From Salticus scenicus (taxonomy: Eukaryota; Arthropoda; Arachnida; Araneae; Salticidae): a DNA stretch of 64,000 bases. The number at the start of each line of letters is the position of its first letter. Within the stretch, counting starts at the first letter, position 1. The notes under the pieces were generated by a model. It was not told the origin of the DNA. It saw nothing but the letters and a program-made list of their open reading frames with translations, and did no database searches. This document shows, one piece after another, positions 37,199 to 47,520 of the stretch. The translations under genes were made by a program, and so were the position numbers. The stretch covers positions 81,601,902 through 81,665,901 of the forward strand of contig OZ005662.1 in NCBI GenBank assembly GCA_963930645.1. The letters are read 5' to 3'.

Positions 37199-38000
37199 CG
37201 CAGCACTAGTGCGACGTAAAAACCAATCAACCAACCAATCATAATATTTTTTTTTCTTATTGCTTTTCTATCTTTGGAGCTGTCGTATACAAACATTTCT
37301 TTAGCATTTTGAAAAACGGATTACTTGGAGAAATAATGACACTACAAATGGACGATCGCTTGGAAAGTTATTTGCGAAAAAGGTTTCCCTGTAGTATGGA
37401 TTTTCAGCTTGTTTTTTAAAGTGAGCTATTAAAAAAAAAAGTGGGAATTTTTTATTTAAATTATAAAACATTTGAAAGTGCTTTTTAGAAATTTCAAACT
37501 ACTAGTAATTTATTTTAAATGATTTTTTTTTATACATTGTTTTCGACACATTATTTTTCAACTGTAAATATACTACTGTGGAAACAGAATGGCAGGAAAT
37601 GAAACTTAGCATCTCCCACTCACTACCAAATGATAGATGCATTTGCAGTTAAATGGCATGTCCTAGTACCGATGTAGTCAACTTACCGCCCAATTTTCTA
37701 TGTTTATTAATAGAAACATTTTCAAACCACCTGACAGTTCAATATAATAAACGGTGATTTATAAAGTACGGAATTAAATTTACTTCATAAATTTATAAAA
37801 CTGAGTTATAGCAATTTAAAGCATTTTACCATTTCAAAGATTTTAAAAATCAATTAAATAAATTAAAATAAGTAAATAAAATAAAACAATGTGCTCCATA
37901 TATAGCTGCCAGAATTTTAATTTATTCTGGAGTATTTTTACACTTGCCTTTATTTAGTACCACTTTTTTTTTTTTTTAATGACTTACACTTTTTTTTCTT
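37199..38000. other. Gene-poor stretch with a broken MITE B
   Basis: From 37901 the sequence is the left arm of a MITE B (ATAGCTGCCAGAATTTTAAT, then TTTATTCTGGAGTATTTTTA). It breaks off in a T-run near 37970, and no right arm follows. Confidence 0.5.
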
Positions 38001-38186
38001 ACCGTATATTCCAGCGTATAATGCGCAGGTAAAATAATTCAGTTATACACCAGAAAATTTAATTTACCAATAAAACTATGTCTGTTAGAAACAAAAGCTT
38101 GTTAAAAAGCTGTTTTACTGGAAATTTAAATTTTTGGTGCATAACTCATTTAACAAACTTGCGCGTTATACTTCGGAAAATACGGT
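38001..38186. mobile_element. MITE with ACCGTAT ends
   Basis: Inverted ends ACCGTATATTCCAGCGTATA and the counterpart CGTTATACTTCGGAAAATACGGT, with further inner complementarity (GCGCAGGT / ACTTGCGC). About 186 bp and no ORF. The superfamily is not certain; the target duplication was not resolved. Confidence 0.65.
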
Positions 38187-38375
38187 AAATAGAATTATTA
38201 TATATATATATATATATAGTTCATTTTTAATAAAAATGAAACAGTTTATTGACAAATGAGACTCGCATTTGACGAGTGAGACTCGCCATCTGCTTACTTG
38301 GCGAAGTTACGGTGGAAGAGTCTGAATCGTCATCTGAATTTAAGAAGCAGGCGTTCATGTTAGCGACACCCCCGC

Positions 38376-39213
38376 CAGTGGGCGGGGACTGATGTACCAG
38401 CGTCAGAGACTGTTGTTCTAGCAGTGGCGCAACCAATTTTGAAAAAGGGCTACATACTATACATGGACAAGTGGTATTCGTCTCCACAATTATATTTAAA
38501 ATTACTAGAACAAGATTCAAAGGTAGTTGGAACTGCGCGAAAGAACAGAAAACACATGCCAAAAGAGCTTGCTTCCTTCAAACTAAAAAAAAGGTGAAGT
38601 CTACTCATCCCACGGTTTGTTAGCACTAAGATGGAAAGATACGAAAGATGTATACACGCTTAGCACAAAACATTCAAATATTGATTTAGTTGATACAGGG
38701 AAGCGAAAAAATAATGATGACAATTTTGACAAAATTACCAAATCATCATGTGTAATCGAATACAATACAGTTATGGGAGGTGTTGATAAACAGGACCAAG
38801 TGCTAGCGTACTTTCCTTTTATGAGAAAGTGCATGAAAGGTTACAAAAAAAGAAAAAAAAAATATCCAATAGACGTGACTATTTTCATTCACATGTTCTA
38901 TAGTAAAGTCAATTGTGAAACCAAAACAGGCATTGTCTAATTTCGTTTAGAAATCGCTGAAGATTTATTGGCACAAGTGGTCCGGCCATATTATAATATC
39001 CGTGGGCGTCTTACAAGTAGCGATGCGCCACACCGTTTGCATGCGAAAAATTGAGCACATTTTCCGGGGAATATTGCGGCTGCAGAATCAAAGATACACC
39101 CTACAAAACGGTGTCGCGTATGTTATAAACATAAAATAAGAAAAGAAACTACTTGACAAAACAAACAATGCCAGGTAACTTTGCATTTACCGACCTGATT
39201 TGAAACATACCAC
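38376..39213 (+). pseudogene. piggyBac transposase relic, 5'-truncated
   Basis: Decayed DDE transposase of the piggyBac family. From 38376 one frame reads through VVLAVAQPILKKGY, YMDKWYSSPQLY (an apparent catalytic Asp at 38466-38468) and VVGTARKNRKHMPKEL. An A-run at 38585-38592 then shifts the frame; the next frame gives LALRWKDTKDVYTLSTKH and MGGVDKQDQ (another catalytic Asp, near 38785). A second shift falls in the A-run at 38844-38862. Beyond it VVRPYYNIRGRLTS and PTKRCRVCYKHKIRKETT are readable, the last being the start of the Cys-rich C-terminal domain. Stops interrupt at about 39052 and 39153. The N-terminal half, including the first catalytic Asp, is missing, and no TTAA ends were found. 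Confidence 0.88.
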
Positions 39214-39382
39214 ACAGTACAAAATTATTAGACTTTAAGTTGGTTCTTGTTCTATATAAATATTTCTATTTTGTGTCCTTTATATATTTTTTTATATTTT
39301 GTAACTAAAATGCTGTTTCAAAAACATATTTATATCACCAATATAAGTATATTCCAAATAAAATGCATTACTTTTACATATT
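39214..39382. other. AT-rich spacer
   Basis: Nothing recognised. Confidence 0.4.
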
Positions 39383-39540
39383 ACTATTCCGTAGTATTGT
39401 TAGCCCCGCCTTTTTTCACACCAGTATCTTTTTAGAATACTTTTCTTCTGTTTAAATGTAATTACATTTGGAGAATATTACTCTAAAAAATTACTGGCGT
39501 GAAAAAAAAGGGCGGGACAAGCAACACTACGAAATATTGA
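39383..39540. mobile_element. MITE of the A/B/E core clan, short form
   Basis: Ends ATTCCGTAGTATTGTTAGCC and AACACTACGAAAT. The core shows CCCCGCCTTTTTTCACACCA and ACTGGCGTGAAAAAAAAGGG. The same sub-end occurs inside the A-type element at 60742, but here the CATACTTGCCAA terminus is absent. Confidence 0.65.
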
Positions 39541-39654
39541 TGTGACAAATTAAATTCATCCCATGGGCATAAAAATCTTCAAATAATTCAGTACTTATAG
39601 GGTTAAATAATTTTTTTTAAATAAAATAACTTAAGTTCATACGAACCCTATAAT

Positions 39655-39960
39655 ATTAATGTTCAAAAATGTGAAATGCAGGTTAAAAGCATTGAAAAAA
39701 AAAGGGTAAGGTGTCGACAATCGAAATTTTCGTCCGGATTCTACCACCAGTATTTTTTTTCGGAATTTCTAGTAGTAAGTTTGCATAATTAAGTAAAAAA
39801 TTATTATTACAAATATACTTTTTGAAGAATCAGGGAAAAAGTTTCTTCTGTCGACGCACTGTAGGGGTAGAAAACTAAAAAAAATGTGTTACTGTTGGGT
39901 ATGTATGTTTTAATTTTGAATAGTAAGGCTCACATTAAAGTGTTTTTATAATACGTTACA
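39655..39960. repeat. Family K, copy 3 (partial)
   Basis: Shares TAATTAAGTAAAAAATTATT and GAAGAATCAGGG with 430-600, and TTTCGGAATTTCTAGTAGTA with the inner part of the other copies. Flanks are unrecognised. Confidence 0.45.
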
Positions 39961-39998
39961 TTTAATCTGAAGCGTACAAACCTACAATATACATTATA

Positions 39999-40191
39999 TT
40001 AGGGGGACCAGAAAATAATGTCGTTTTGAATTAATAAAATGAAACTGGAAATTTTTGTTTTACAGTGTTTACATGGTACTTTACAAATAACCATCTTATA
40101 AGTTACCTAAGAATATCTTAAATTTTTTCCAGGATAAATTTCCGATGTCAGTAATATAATTGTAAACGACATTATTTTCCGGTCCCCCTAA
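39999..40191. mobile_element. mariner-like MITE
   Basis: 193 bp with ends TTAGGGGGACCAGAAAATAA and its complement, followed inward by TGTCGTTT on both sides, and flanked by TA at 39997-39998 and 40192-40193. TTAGG termini with a TA target fit Tc1/mariner. No ORF. Confidence 0.8.
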
Positions 40192-40319
40192 TATTAAAAA
40201 AATGGATAACAACATTTAAAGGTGTGAGGAGTTTAAGAGTGATTATTTTTAGCAATTTATTAGTTAGTCTTTAAGCACTTCACCGTTCACTGTAGTGTAG
40301 GAAAGGCTGTGTTTCCTCC

Positions 40320-40485
40320 GAGTTATCTCGGGATGGTCGGTGAATTAGTTACCCAGCAAAACTTATACTGGTGGGCTCGTTATGGCCAACTGCTGGCATC
40401 CTGCACTTGCCATCAGTTGCCGGTTGCCCCATATAACTCCAGCAGCGGGCCGTTTGTGGCTGCCAGCTGTGATGGAAGCCTAAAG
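40320..40485. repeat. GC-richer repeat with TTACCCAGCAAAAC motif
   Basis: Contains TTACCCAGCAAAAC followed by variants of CAACTGCTGGCA, CATCAGTTGCCGG and CAGCAGCGGGCC. The region 44196-44600 carries the same material in inverse orientation, ending GTTTTGCTGGGTAAT. The 75-residue frame across it has no known domain. Confidence 0.5.
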
Positions 40486-40529
40486 AAAAATGGTCGGTGG
40501 CCCAGAAGATTATTTTTTAAATACTATTT

Positions 40530-41420
40530 TTTTTAAATGTTTGACTCTAAAGCTATTGTTGTAACAAAAGGATTTCTAGAAATATATAACAAATATCCAG
40601 TTGACCCGTTTTAGTAAATTATGATAGCCGCTAACTTTCTAGTATTTTATTATTGTTATTATTATTTATTATTATTATTTATTGATTTTTTAATTTTTGA
40701 CCAAAAAACTAGTATGATGTGGCACCACAAATCTTTCTTCTATATTTTTTATTATGCAAATTCGCGTAGTGCAAATAATTTGTTAAAATCATTTTCCTGA
40801 ATGCATGCAAACGATTTTCATTTTAGAACAGTGTTTCTCAATAATAATAATAATAATAATAATAAAATCAATTTTGCGCCAACTTCTGAAAAAATGCTTT
40901 CTTCTTCTTCTTCTTCTTGGTTTTTTTTTTTTTTTTTTTTTATATAATTTATAACTTTGCTTTAATTTTCCACAAATTTAATTCAGTCATTTACTTGAAA
41001 GTTATTGATGAGTTTCTTTTGAAAAATACCAGCATTGAAAATTTATCCCCTCATGGGGAAGGGCGAGCGATTCTTCAACTTACACAAAAAAAATTTCCTA
41101 GTTTGTTGTTAGTTATTTAAATATTTATTTTTTAATTCATAATAAAAATTAAAAAAATAATTATCATTTCTTTGAAATCATTTATGTAAAATTTCTTCTT
41201 ATACTGTGTCATATTGAAAATTACGAAGAAGTAGAAATATAGAGCCATGTGTTGAGTGAATGATCCACAAATGTAATCGGGAACGATTTTAACCAAGTTT
41301 GGTTAAATAACAAATTTGGTTAAATTTCGTCCATTGGTTCGTGAGATACAGCGTCCACATTTTTTTTATAAACACTTACAGAGTGAAACTTTCTAAAAAT
41401 GGTCAAATCGTGTTCAGGAA
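40530..41420. repeat. Family I, degraded copy
   Basis: Collinear with 58530-59230. It shares ACTAGTATG-TGTGGC-CCAC, TTTCTTCTATATTTT, CAAACGATTTTCAT, GATGAG, the GGGGAAGGGCGAGCG hairpin region and GGTTAAATTTCGTCCATTGG with TTCGTGAGATACAGCG. ATA and CTT microsatellites and a T-run are inserted. Confidence 0.6.
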
Positions 41421-42605
41421 TCTCAAAACCCTCCATCACAGAAAATAATTTTCATAAATAATAATTTTCATATGTAATTTCTATAAACTATTATAGGAAA
41501 CGAAAAAGAAAAAAAAAAAAGAAAAAAAAGTGGTAGCCATAACAAACTGTTTTATTTTATTTATTTATTAATTATTATTTTTTAAATGCAAGTGAGAAAA
41601 ATAATTTCACTTTTACGAAACTGAAATACTTCCCCCCTCAATTTCCCGTAACGTATAAGAATATTTTTGAGCATCACTATTAAATGAACCACGAATATTT
41701 ATTTTATCATTTTTGATCGGAACCACTTCTTATTGCATCTATAAAATTTATGTTGATCTGTATTTTAGCGTTGTATAAAGATTTTTACGTGCGCTGATAA
41801 GAAATGTCCCTTTGACTGTAATGTATCCAAATTATTTTATGAATTTTTATACTGAAACCATTTGGGTTACCTGTACAACTTTTTATGACAAGCGTCCTAT
41901 AGTAAATCTCGAAAACCTGTATAACATATATGAGTTTTATGGAATTCTAAAAATATTTTTAAAATAGGCAATCGCGGATAAATTTATCAAATATTTACAG
42001 CTACAAAGACAAACGCACTCTCGTTTTTCTCTTTTCCGTTATCTCTTTACTCAACCGAACGATATATATATATATATATATATTTTTTTTCAGCTGAAGA
42101 ATCTGCTTTCCAAACCTAATGAAAATTAATTGGCACAGGTCAAATGCAGAATATTCGCTTAAAGTTTAAATAACGTCATCTGTATAAAACTGCAAAATCA
42201 TCTTTCGGTATCGCACGTGTCGGAAAATTATTCACTCAAGGACTTTGAAGAAAGTTGGGAAGAGAGTAAAGATCCCATTGGACTATCAACAACGCGAAAA
42301 AATTCTTTGTGGCGGCCTGGTTAAGAGTGACAGCTGTGATAATTAATTCTAAATAGCCGATTACATTTCTCAGTGATAATTTCTGTGGTTTCAAATGTGC
42401 GACTTTGAAGATAAACACAGAGAGAAAAAAGGAAGCTGATTCATCTGCCTGCTGTTTTAAAAAGAAGGGGAGAAAATTATCGACTGGGTACCATTTGATG
42501 TAGGGGAAAATAAAAATATTCAAGATTTTCTGGATACTTGAGAGTTATAATAAAAAAGCACCACAGAATTGGTGTTTAAAAGTAATAAGAGTAAACACAA
42601 TAAAA
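41421..42605. other. Gene-poor stretch, nothing recognised
   Basis: Poly-A tracts lie near 41505-41528 and an AT microsatellite at about 42062-42082. The minus-strand frames at 42236-42523 and 42520-42759 lack recognisable domains and overlap repeats. Confidence 0.4.
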
Positions 42606-43190
42606 TGTAAGAGCTCGCAACAATCGTTTCGGATGGAAAGAAAACATGATCCTTCATCAGGAAAACGAAGTAGGCACGAGTGCGGCAAACAAAGCGCAAG
42701 CGTTGCAGCCTGCGTTTTGTTTGCAAAATTTTATGGTGTTTATTCAAAGTATTGTACATGTTACTTGAGAGTATACTCCAATTTCTTAAGAAATCGCACC
42801 CTCGGGCGGCGTAAGCTAGTTATTAACTAAAAGGACGTTCGGAATGGAGATGTCCGTTTTTTATTGCCCTAAATCAGAAAGTGACCTAAAATCCGGAAAA
42901 GTCCGAAATCCGGAAAGGCCACGGTCCGGACGATTCCGGATTTGAGATTTTGTACTGTAGTAATAAATAGAAAAATTGGTAAATAAACATAATCATTGCC
43001 ACCCCCCCCCCCAAAAAAAAAAAAAAAAAAAAAATGCATGACTTCTTTTAGGTTGAAATAATAACACATCCCTTCGTGAGTTTAACAAAAAGCACGATTG
43101 CAGCAAATTACTTTTGCTGCACTCGTGCCCACTTTGTTTCGCCTGATGAAGGGTCTTCGTGCTATTTCAACCGGAAACAAATGCTGCAAT
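42606..43190. repeat. Inverted repeat around a Tigger-like end
   Basis: The arms at about 42612-42700 and 43105-43185 share CCTTCATCAG...CGAAAC and GCACGAGTGC with their complements. Between them, 42880-42960 carries ATCCGGAAAAGTCCGAAATC and ends GATTTTGTACTG next to TA, resembling one terminus of a Tigger/pogo-type element. The opposite terminus was not found. Confidence 0.5.
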
Positions 43191-43358
43191 TTTTTATTAT
43201 TTATTAATTATTATTATTTTTTTTTTTAGTTTATGGTGTTTTTTACAATGCTCACTTTATAACAATTTTTGTTTCAATAATTTATAATTTTCACATGTAA
43301 AGTTACATTTATTTATATCAAATAGCGTAACAAAGTTAAACATATTGAAATTTGAACA

Positions 43359-43391
<33 letters not shown>

Positions 43392-43744
43392 CATAATCTC
43401 CTTTATTCCAAAAAATGTAATATAGAGAAATATTTGCACTGAAAACAAAAAATTAAACTTTTATCATAAGGAAAATGGATCAACTGACTATTTCCTGTAT
43501 GCTGCACTAGAAATCCTGAATTTACAACCATAGTGTATGAATCAAATACTTGTAAATAGTATTTAAAAATGAATATGTACAAAATCAAATTAAATATTGG
43601 ATGCATAGAAAAAACTGGCTGCTACTTCATCAGAAAAAAGAGAGAGGAAAACAAAAGAAAGAAAAAGAAAAAAAGCACGAATAAAATTAAAGGTATCACC
43701 AATAAAATAAATATATTAGCTATAACTAAATCACTGCTGGCCTA
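43191..43744. other. AT-rich stretch with long A-run
   Basis: An A-run lies at 43363-43391. The minus-strand frames at 43257-43448 and 43403-43606 have no recognisable domain. Confidence 0.4.
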
Positions 43745-43987
43745 TTAATGGCCCTCTTCATTTACCGTCTCCGGAAGTCCGAGGCAATGTTATTCTATTG
43801 GAAATTTTCTTTACAAATAACTTATTAACTAATACATATTTTTAAATTCTGCTTTCACATTCAGAAAATTCCCAACTGTTAAATTGACGGACCTTTTTAA
43901 AGTGTATTTTTTTTATTTTTAATATTTTATTTTGAATTTGCAAAATGAAAAATTTCACACATTGAAAATTCGTATTTTGCAGCTTCA

Positions 43988-44018
<31 letters not shown>

Positions 44019-44195
44019 TTTAAAAAAAGAAAAGTCCGTCAATTTAACAGTTGGGAATTTTCAGAATATGAAAACAGAATTTAAAAATATGTATTAGTTA
44101 ATAAGTTATTTGTAAAGAAAATTTCCCATAGAATAACATTGACTTCGGCTTCCGGCGACGAAGAGTGAAGCGGGCCTTTAATGGGTAAATATAAA
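43745..44195. mobile_element. Foldback MITE H
   Basis: The arms at about 43745-43910 and 44030-44195 are reverse complements. They carry GGCCTATTAATGGCCCTCTT, CAATGTTATTCTATTGG, CCCAACTGTTAAATTGACGG and counterparts. The loop contains an AT microsatellite. Related one-sided pieces lie at about 49505-49590 and flank the MITE D at 60173. Confidence 0.7.
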
Positions 44196-44600
44196 GGACC
44201 AATGAAGACTGCCGCAGTAATATAATTTTTTATGTTTGCCACAACTGACCCACTGCAGGCTTCCAGCAATAACATAGAAAAATTATGTTTGCCACCAGGT
44301 AGCCCAACACTGGCCCACTAACAATTTCCAACCTAATGTCGGTTACCAACAGTGGCCCATTACCTATTTTCATCATACTGCTAGCTGCCAGCAGCGATCC
44401 ATTCACTGGCCCACTAACTTATTTTTAACTTACTGCAGGCTGCCAACAGTGGATCGATTGAATATGGCCTACTGACGGCCGGCGTAACATATTCCCTGCG
44501 GCAACGTTAACTTTTGCCACCGACGGGCCAGCTGCAGCTACTGCTGGCAACCAGCACTTGGCCTCATGCTGGCCGTTATCTGAGGTTTTGCTGGGTAATA
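44196..44600. repeat. GC-richer tandem-like repeat, inverse of 40320-40485
   Basis: Degenerate units built on TGGCCCACTAAC, CTGCAGGCTGCCAACAGTGG and similar follow one another. The block ends GTTTTGCTGGGTAAT at about 44590-44605, the complement of the start motif at 40348. It is far more GC-rich than its surroundings. No gene. Confidence 0.55.
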
Positions 44601-44740
44601 TCAGCATTTTTTTTTTTTTTTTGTTTAATATTGGTCTTGCTATTTTGAGATAAAAGCGGCGTATCTTTTGTTACTCGTAAATTCTCTATTCCAATATCTT
44701 TAAATGTATAGCGTATTCAATAAAAGAAATTAATATTTTT

Positions 44741-44774
<34 letters not shown>

Positions 44775-44842
44775 CCAAAAAGTATGACATATGTACATAT
44801 TTCATTTCTTTCTCTCTCTCTCTTTTTTTTTTTTTTTAAATT

Positions 44843-44873
<31 letters not shown>

Positions 44874-45319
44874 CGAAAAATGTCTGACTAAGTTCTCACT
44901 ATTGTAACCGCGTTTTCGCTAGCTGTCTGTATACTGGGTGAGATTTTAGAAGTAGACACCGACGACAATAGCTGACAGTGAGAACCTGGCACACGCTTCC
45001 AAAGACTTCGTTGAACGACTTTTTCGTGATTGTTGAAAAATAACGTCACAGCTAAGAATTCCCGTCCCGGGAGTGAAAAGGTTTCGACATGCTCGTTGTA
45101 GGGTCCGTGATTCACAACACATATTTAGGCTTTTGACATTTCTGTTATATTCTTTTATTATTATTACTCCTTTTAATGCGGTTTTATTTCACATTTTATC
45201 ATGACACTTTTCGTTAAGTTGTAATTTCAAACCAAAAATATAACCATCTTATCATTTTATTTATTTTTTTAATAATAAAAATAAATAAATAAATAAATAA
45301 ACTTTTTTTACGCGGAAAG

Positions 45320-45353
<34 letters not shown>

Positions 45354-45831
45354 AGAGAGGAAATATTAAACGTGTATAATAAAAATTATCTAAAAAAATC
45401 TGGTGTAATAATAGATTTAAAATTAGTATTACGATTTATTCCTTTTTGTAAATATTAATTTCAACTAATCGATTAGACATATATGTTTTTTTCATCTTGG
45501 TTTTATCGTCCACAAAGTACTGTAGATGCAGTTTTAGTATAAAAACCCCGTGGTGACTTATCGTACATGTGAAAAAGCTTTTAGATGCTACACGTTTGCA
45601 TTTTTCAGAGTGTTAGAATTTCTATTTGTTCGTGTAATATATAAATTTTACACTTGTACTTTTCAACAAAAAATATATAATTAAATTAAAATTAAAAAAA
45701 AAAAAACTTTTTCATTTTTATAAATAAATCTTACAATCAATATATTTTTTTTTCTTCCGATTAATGCTTAAATTATTGTTTTTTAATGTCACTGTGGAGA
45801 AGGAACCACACTTTTCTAATGACTCTTTTGA
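44601..45831. other. Homopolymer-rich stretch
   Basis: T-runs lie at 44743-44775, 44824-44837 and 44850-44871, and an A-run at about 45320-45352. A GC-richer piece at 44880-45115 has no recognised identity. Its minus-strand frame (75 residues) has no known domain. Confidence 0.45.
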
Positions 45832-46032
45832 ATAGGTGCCAACATTATACTTTATTCAGGAGTACTTTTAGCCCTGCGTCTATTTCGCTACACTTTATTT
45901 ATAGAAAAAATTTCTCCAATATGTAACTACGGTAAAATAAGAAAAATTTACTCTTAAAAAATAAGTGGTACAAAATAAAGGTCAAACTAAAAATTTATTG
46001 AAATTTTTATTTTTCCGACTGGGTGAAAATAA

Positions 46033-46105
46033 TGCGTGGACCGGGATTCGAACCCCGGATCTTTGACTTACAAGGTCAAGGCTCAACCAATTGAGCTATC
46101 CAGGC
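46033..46105 (-). tRNA. tRNA-like gene, anticodon TGT (Thr)
   Basis: 73 nt folding as a cloverleaf: acceptor GCCTGGA / TCCACGC with one C-C mismatch, D-stem GCTC/GAGC, anticodon stem TTGAC/GTCAA with loop CTTGTAA, and T-loop TTCGAAT. The B box GGTTCGAATCC is perfect. As in all copies here, the T-stem CGGGG/CCCGG has one G-G mismatch. A Pol III-type TTTT follows within about 10 nt. The 5' half resembles tRNA-Lys, so the identity from the anticodon alone is tentative. Confidence 0.55.
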
Positions 46106-46322
46106 CGACAGCTTGGTCAGCATTACTCACTTAGACAACCTTTAGGCAGAAACATCTCTGGTCTATCATGTAGGTAGCTCAACAGAAAATAAGCCGCAGG
46201 AAATGGAAAACACCATTAGATAATGGGAGAAAGAAATACAATTTTTATTAAAATCACACAATCAACTGTGGAAGAAAATCATATTTATTGAAATTTTTAT
46301 TTTTCCGACTGAGTGAAAATAA

Positions 46323-46395
46323 TGCCTGGACCGGGACTCGAACCTCGGATCTTTGACTTACAATGTCAAGGCTCTACCAATTGAGCTATCCAGGC
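46323..46395 (-). tRNA. tRNA-like gene, anticodon TGT (Thr)
   Basis: Acceptor GCCTGGA/TCCAGGC is perfect, D-stem and anticodon stem are intact, and the loop is ATTGTAA (position 32 changed from C to A). The T-stem is CGAGG/CCCGG, with two non-canonical pairs. TTTT follows shortly after the 3' end. Likely a degenerate member of the same array. Confidence 0.5.
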
Positions 46396-46491
46396 CGACA
46401 CCCCGGTCAGCATTACTCACTCAGACAACCTTTAGGCAGTAACATCTCTGGTCTATCATGTAGATAACTCAACAGAAAACAAGCGGCAGGA

Positions 46492-46564
46492 AACGGAGTA
46501 GCTCAATTGGTAGAGCCTCGACCTTGTAAGTCAAAGATCCGGGGTTCGAGTCCCGGTCCAGGCA
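46492..46564 (+). pseudogene. tRNA-like gene with broken acceptor stem
   Basis: The D-arm through the 3' end matches the other copies (loop CTTGTAA, 3' TCCAGGC), but the 5' acceptor strand is replaced by AACGGAG at the inversion junction. It therefore cannot form the acceptor stem. Confidence 0.6.
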
Positions 46565-46781
46565 TTATTTTCACTCAGTCGGAAAAATAAAAATTTCAGT
46601 AAATATGATTTTCTTCCACAGTTGATTGTGTGATTTTAATAAAAACTGTATTTCTTTCTCCCATTATCTAATGGTGTTTTCCATTTCCTGCGGCTTATTT
46701 TCTGTTCAGCTATCTGCATGATAGACCAGAGATGTTTCTGCCTAAAGGTTGTCTGAGTGAGTAATGCTGACCAAGGTGTGG

Positions 46782-46854
46782 GCCTGGATAGCTCAATTGG
46801 TAGAGCCTTGACCTTGTAAGTCAAAGATCCGGGGTTCGAGTCCCGGTCTAGGCA
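46782..46854 (+). tRNA. tRNA-like gene, anticodon TGT (Thr)
   Basis: Acceptor GCCTGGA/TCTAGGC has one G-T pair. A box TAGCTCAATTGG, B box GGTTCGAGTCC, anticodon loop CTTGTAA, followed by TTATTTT as a Pol III stop. The same T-stem mismatch as the other copies leaves functionality open. Confidence 0.6.
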
Positions 46855-46960
46855 TTATTTTCACTCAGTCGGAAAAATAAAAATTTCAATAAATATGATT
46901 TTCTTCCACAGTTGATTGTGTGATTTTAATACAAACTAAAAATACTCCGGAATAAATTAA

Positions 46961-47516
46961 CCCTTTGTGCTCGGCATATTTTTCCTATATATATATATAT
47001 AAATATATTCCTGTTAAGAACAGTTTTCGTTATTATATATATATATATATATATATATTTATAAATATTCTACGAGAGCAGTCTAATCTTTTCCATAATT
47101 TATAGTTTTGCATTTTAATAAACGGATGAATGCTATAAAGCAGATCTCCGTGAACGTGATAATTGGCCTCATACCTGCCAAAGAAAGCTTACGAGATTCA
47201 CATCAAAATGTCACCGTTCTATTTCATTTCGGAAATAAGTAAATCTTTCGAAAACACCGTTTATTTAATTGCATTGTCAAATCTCAATATAGTTTCACTG
47301 GTAGCAAGCAGTGCAATGCAAAGGATCGTACTTCCAGGGATGGAACACGGGCGCAGAATTCATACCACTATCAATGTAAGAAAATTTTCTACCTCTTAAA
47401 TCAACGATATTATAGGTAGATAAATTTCTTCAACAGATTCCGGTATGAATACTGCGCCCGTGTTCCATCCCTGTACTTCAAAAAGACGTATATATACTCC
47501 CGGTGCAGTTAAAGGG
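46961..47516. mobile_element. piggyBac-like MITE D with nested MITE F
   Basis: TTAA at 46957-46960 and 47517-47520, with ends CCCTTTGTGCTCGG and CCGGTGCAGTTAAAGGG. Inside are AT microsatellites and a full MITE F (47335-47473). Confidence 0.75.
47335..47473. mobile_element. MITE F, copy 3
   Basis: 139 bp, inverted relative to the other copies, with perfect 6-bp flanks TACTTC (47329-47334 and 47474-47479). Confidence 0.9.
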
Positions 47517-47520
47517 TTAA

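Larger units (their letters stand above)
45995..46931. mobile_element. Inverted tandem tRNA-like block with 12-bp target duplication
   Basis: CAAACTAAAAAT is exactly repeated at 45983-45994 and 46932-46943. In between are two minus-strand units and two plus-strand units of about 290 bp, meeting head to head near 46496. Each unit is a 73-nt tRNA-like gene plus a body with shared blocks (CTCAGTCGGAAAAATAAAAA, TCTTCCACAGTTGATTGTGT, GATAGACCAGAGATG). A 12-bp duplication fits LINE-style target-primed insertion better than the DNA transposons nearby. Confidence 0.8.
45832..46956. mobile_element. MITE B, copy 5, hosting the tRNA-like block
   Basis: The left arm (GGTGCCAACATTATACTTTA, then TTCAGGAGTACTTTTAGCCC) and core (ACTCTTAAAAAATAAGTGGT) run to 45994. 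The right arm resumes at 46932 as ACTAAAAATACTCCGGAATA and is cut by MITE D at a TTAA (46957-46960). The terminal part of the right arm is not recognised beyond MITE D. Confidence 0.7.

Noticed and set aside
38227..38562. Minus-strand open frame of 111 residues with an acidic patch
   Set aside because: It is mostly the antisense of the piggyBac transposase relic, which has clear family motifs on the plus strand.
40309..40536. 75-residue plus-strand frame
   Set aside because: It reads through the GC-rich TTACCCAGCAAAAC repeat, which recurs in inverse orientation without that frame.
43745..44195. Possible microRNA precursor in the long hairpin
   Set aside because: The hairpin is the foldback MITE H, with an AT microsatellite loop and fragments elsewhere in the window; nothing points to a processed small RNA.
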